From Staphylococcus kloosii (lineage in GTDB: Bacteria; Bacillota; Bacilli; Staphylococcales; Staphylococcaceae): a DNA stretch of 64,000 bases. The stretch lies in assembly GCF_003019255.1 (NCBI RefSeq), contig NZ_CP027846.1, positions 186,001 to 250,000 on the forward strand, read 5' to 3'. Shown in pieces: positions 62,838 to 64,000 of this stretch. The translations under genes were made by a program, and so were the position numbers. Positions within the stretch are counted from its first letter, which is position 1, and each line of letters starts with the position of its first letter. The notes under the pieces are model-generated. The model was given only the letters and a program-made list of their open reading frames with translations, was not told the DNA's origin and made no database searches.

Positions 62838-64000
62838 ATGAGTTATTACAAAAATGATTTCAATGTATTAACTACGAAATTAGGGGAAAATATAGAAATA
62901 TTATTTTCATCAAAAGGTACTTTCAATTGTGATAGTAAAGACAGAAATGGTAGCTATTTTTTTAGCAAAACGCATTTGTACTTTATTCGTGGAAAAGATA
63001 ATTTTGCATACAGAATACCATTTAATGATATTTTATCAATTGAGCGACATAAAAAAACTTTATCGGATTATTTATTAATAACATATGGCAAAAATAAAAC
63101 AGCGAAAATAGTTATTTATAATTCTGAATCTCTAGAAATCATTAATTATTTAATAAATTTAGTTAACTCAGTAGAAAATCAGAAATCAGAAATCACTGAA
63201 GAAAAAAATAATATTAAACTCTTGCATAAACAAACAAAAGAAGAATTAGCATCATATAAAAATGCTACTTTAAATAAAATAGAAGAGCGTGCAAACACAT
63301 TAAAAATTAATGTTAAAAATAAAGAATCCACAATTTGTGATTTAAATCAAACAATTAACGATAAAAAAATTGAACTCCAAGAATTATCAAACAAATTATA
63401 TGATACAAAATTAGAAAATGATTTTAATGATATATTTGTTCGTCATTTTGAAGAGAATATTACATCTTCTGAAATTAACGATAAAATTAGCTTATTAAAT
63501 TTAAAAGAAAAGCAATTCATTAAGGATAATTTGTCTGTTTTACATTATGGTTATGAAGATAAAAAGACTATTATTAATTCACAAATCAAACAAATACTAA
63601 GATCTTTTGATACTGAATGTAATTACTTTTACTCAAATTTAACTTTTAAAAATTATCAAAGTTACCACAATAAATTGGTAAAATCATTTGAAACTTTAAA
63701 CAGAATATATAAAGTTGATAATGTTAAAATTACAACAGAATACTTACAACTCAAGCTAGAAAAACTAAATTTAATTTATGAAAAAGCGAAAAAAATTGAA
63801 GAGGAACGTGAAATTCAAAAAGAGATTAAAGAACAAATGAAAGAAGAAGAACGCGTAAGAAGAGAGCTTGAAAATGAACGTAAAAAATTAGAAAAAGAAG
63901 AAAGACAATTTAATAATGAAGTTAATAGTCTATTTAAACGTTTAGAAAAAGCGAATAATGACATTGAAAAAGAATTATACGCCGAAAAAATAAAGCAGCT
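62838..64000 (+). CDS. DUF4041 protein with N-terminal PH-like domain (SNIPE-like defence nuclease candidate; 3' end outside window)
   Basis: At least 387 residues from ATG 62838 (AAAGGGG at 62820-62826). Residues about 20-108 look like a bacterial PH-type beta domain (KGTFNCDSKDRNGSYFF, YFIRGKDNFAYRIPFNDILS). Residues 113-195 are a coiled coil. Residues about 235-320 carry the DUF4041 core (QIKQILRSFDTECNYFYSNL; SFETLNRIYK), followed by a highly charged helix (EEEREIQKEIKEQMKEEERV) and a second coil cut by the window edge. DUF4041 is normally followed by a GIY-YIG nuclease (Mug113/T5orf172), as in the antiphage protein SNIPE. No membrane helix is seen where SNIPE has one. Confidence 0.75.
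   Translation, partial: MSYYKNDFNVLTTKLGENIEILFSSKGTFNCDSKDRNGSYFFSKTHLYFIRGKDNFAYRIPFNDILSIERHKKTLSDYLLITYGKNKTAKIVIYNSESLEIINYLINLVNSVENQKSEITEEKNNIKLLHKQTKEELASYKNATLNKIEERANTLKINVKNKESTICDLNQTINDKKIELQELSNKLYDTKLENDFNDIFVRHFEENITSSEINDKISLLNLKEKQFIKDNLSVLHYGYEDKKTIINSQIKQILRSFDTECNYFYSNLTFKNYQSYHNKLVKSFETLNRIYKVDNVKITTEYLQLKLEKLNLIYEKAKKIEEEREIQKEIKEQMKEEERVRRELENERKKLEKEERQFNNEVNSLFKRLEKANNDIEKELYAEKIKQ

Noticed and set aside
1..64000. CRISPR arrays, tRNA or rRNA genes, insertion sequences
   Set aside because: I saw no regularly spaced direct repeats, no cloverleaf-like tRNA sequence and no transposase frame. No integrase was found despite the att-like repeats.

Overview
This is an A+T-rich chromosomal window from a staphylococcus. 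The evidence is the gene order (rpsF-ssb-rpsR, ychF, a DUF951 gene, an MscS channel, parB, then metI-metC-metF/H-metE), the Staphylococcus-like RpsR, CidA and Met protein sequences, and the regulatory style (CodY box, T-box leader, CcpA cre sites, U-tract terminators). The inositol catabolic cluster and two formate dehydrogenases argue against S. aureus; I cannot name the species.

Layout. 1-5.4 kb is an eroded accessory segment next to rpsR: a partial acetoin-reductase-like SDR, small membrane proteins, a Cse60-like peptide, a promoterless relic of a polymorphic-toxin C-terminus abutting an intact candidate immunity gene, an NYN nuclease with an attenuator-like leader, gene relics, and a MarR plus catalytically dead rhodanese pair. 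That pair lies between two direct repeats of the rpsR 3' end, which look like attachment sites. 5.4-11.5 kb is core: rpsR-ssb-rpsF, a GH25 lysozyme, ychF-DUF951, mscS. 11.7-43.7 kb is a metabolic accessory block between mscS and parB: a DJ-1 protein, oxidoreductases, LtrA, a TetR-led cluster of an SDR, two ACMSD-type amidohydrolases, an alpha/beta hydrolase and a SnoaL-like protein, a transporter-formaldehyde dehydrogenase-formate dehydrogenase operon, an HrtBA-like ABC pair, a divergent myo-inositol locus, a second formate dehydrogenase with an MpsC-like protein, an acetylesterase, cidAB and a stress SDR.

43.8-52.9 kb is core again: parB, the CodY/T-box controlled methionine operon, a cyclase-family protein, a TM2 protein and a parS-like 16-mer. 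53-62 kb holds CstA, an MFS pump with an XRE-cupin regulator, a cytosolic-looking siderophore-binding protein, a patatin lipase, a LysR/LysE pair, a CorA transporter and a YrhK protein, with relics of a TetR gene and an agmatinase-family gene. The window ends inside a long DUF4041 gene with an N-terminal PH-like domain. It resembles DUF4041-GIY-YIG proteins such as the SNIPE antiphage nuclease and is the most promising lead, but its 3' end is outside the window.

How the genes work together: the iol genes convert myo-inositol to central metabolites under IolR and CcpA; the formaldehyde and formate dehydrogenases form a C1 detoxification route ending in CO2; the met genes convert an activated homoserine to methionine and respond to branched-chain amino acids/GTP (CodY) and uncharged tRNA-Met (T-box).
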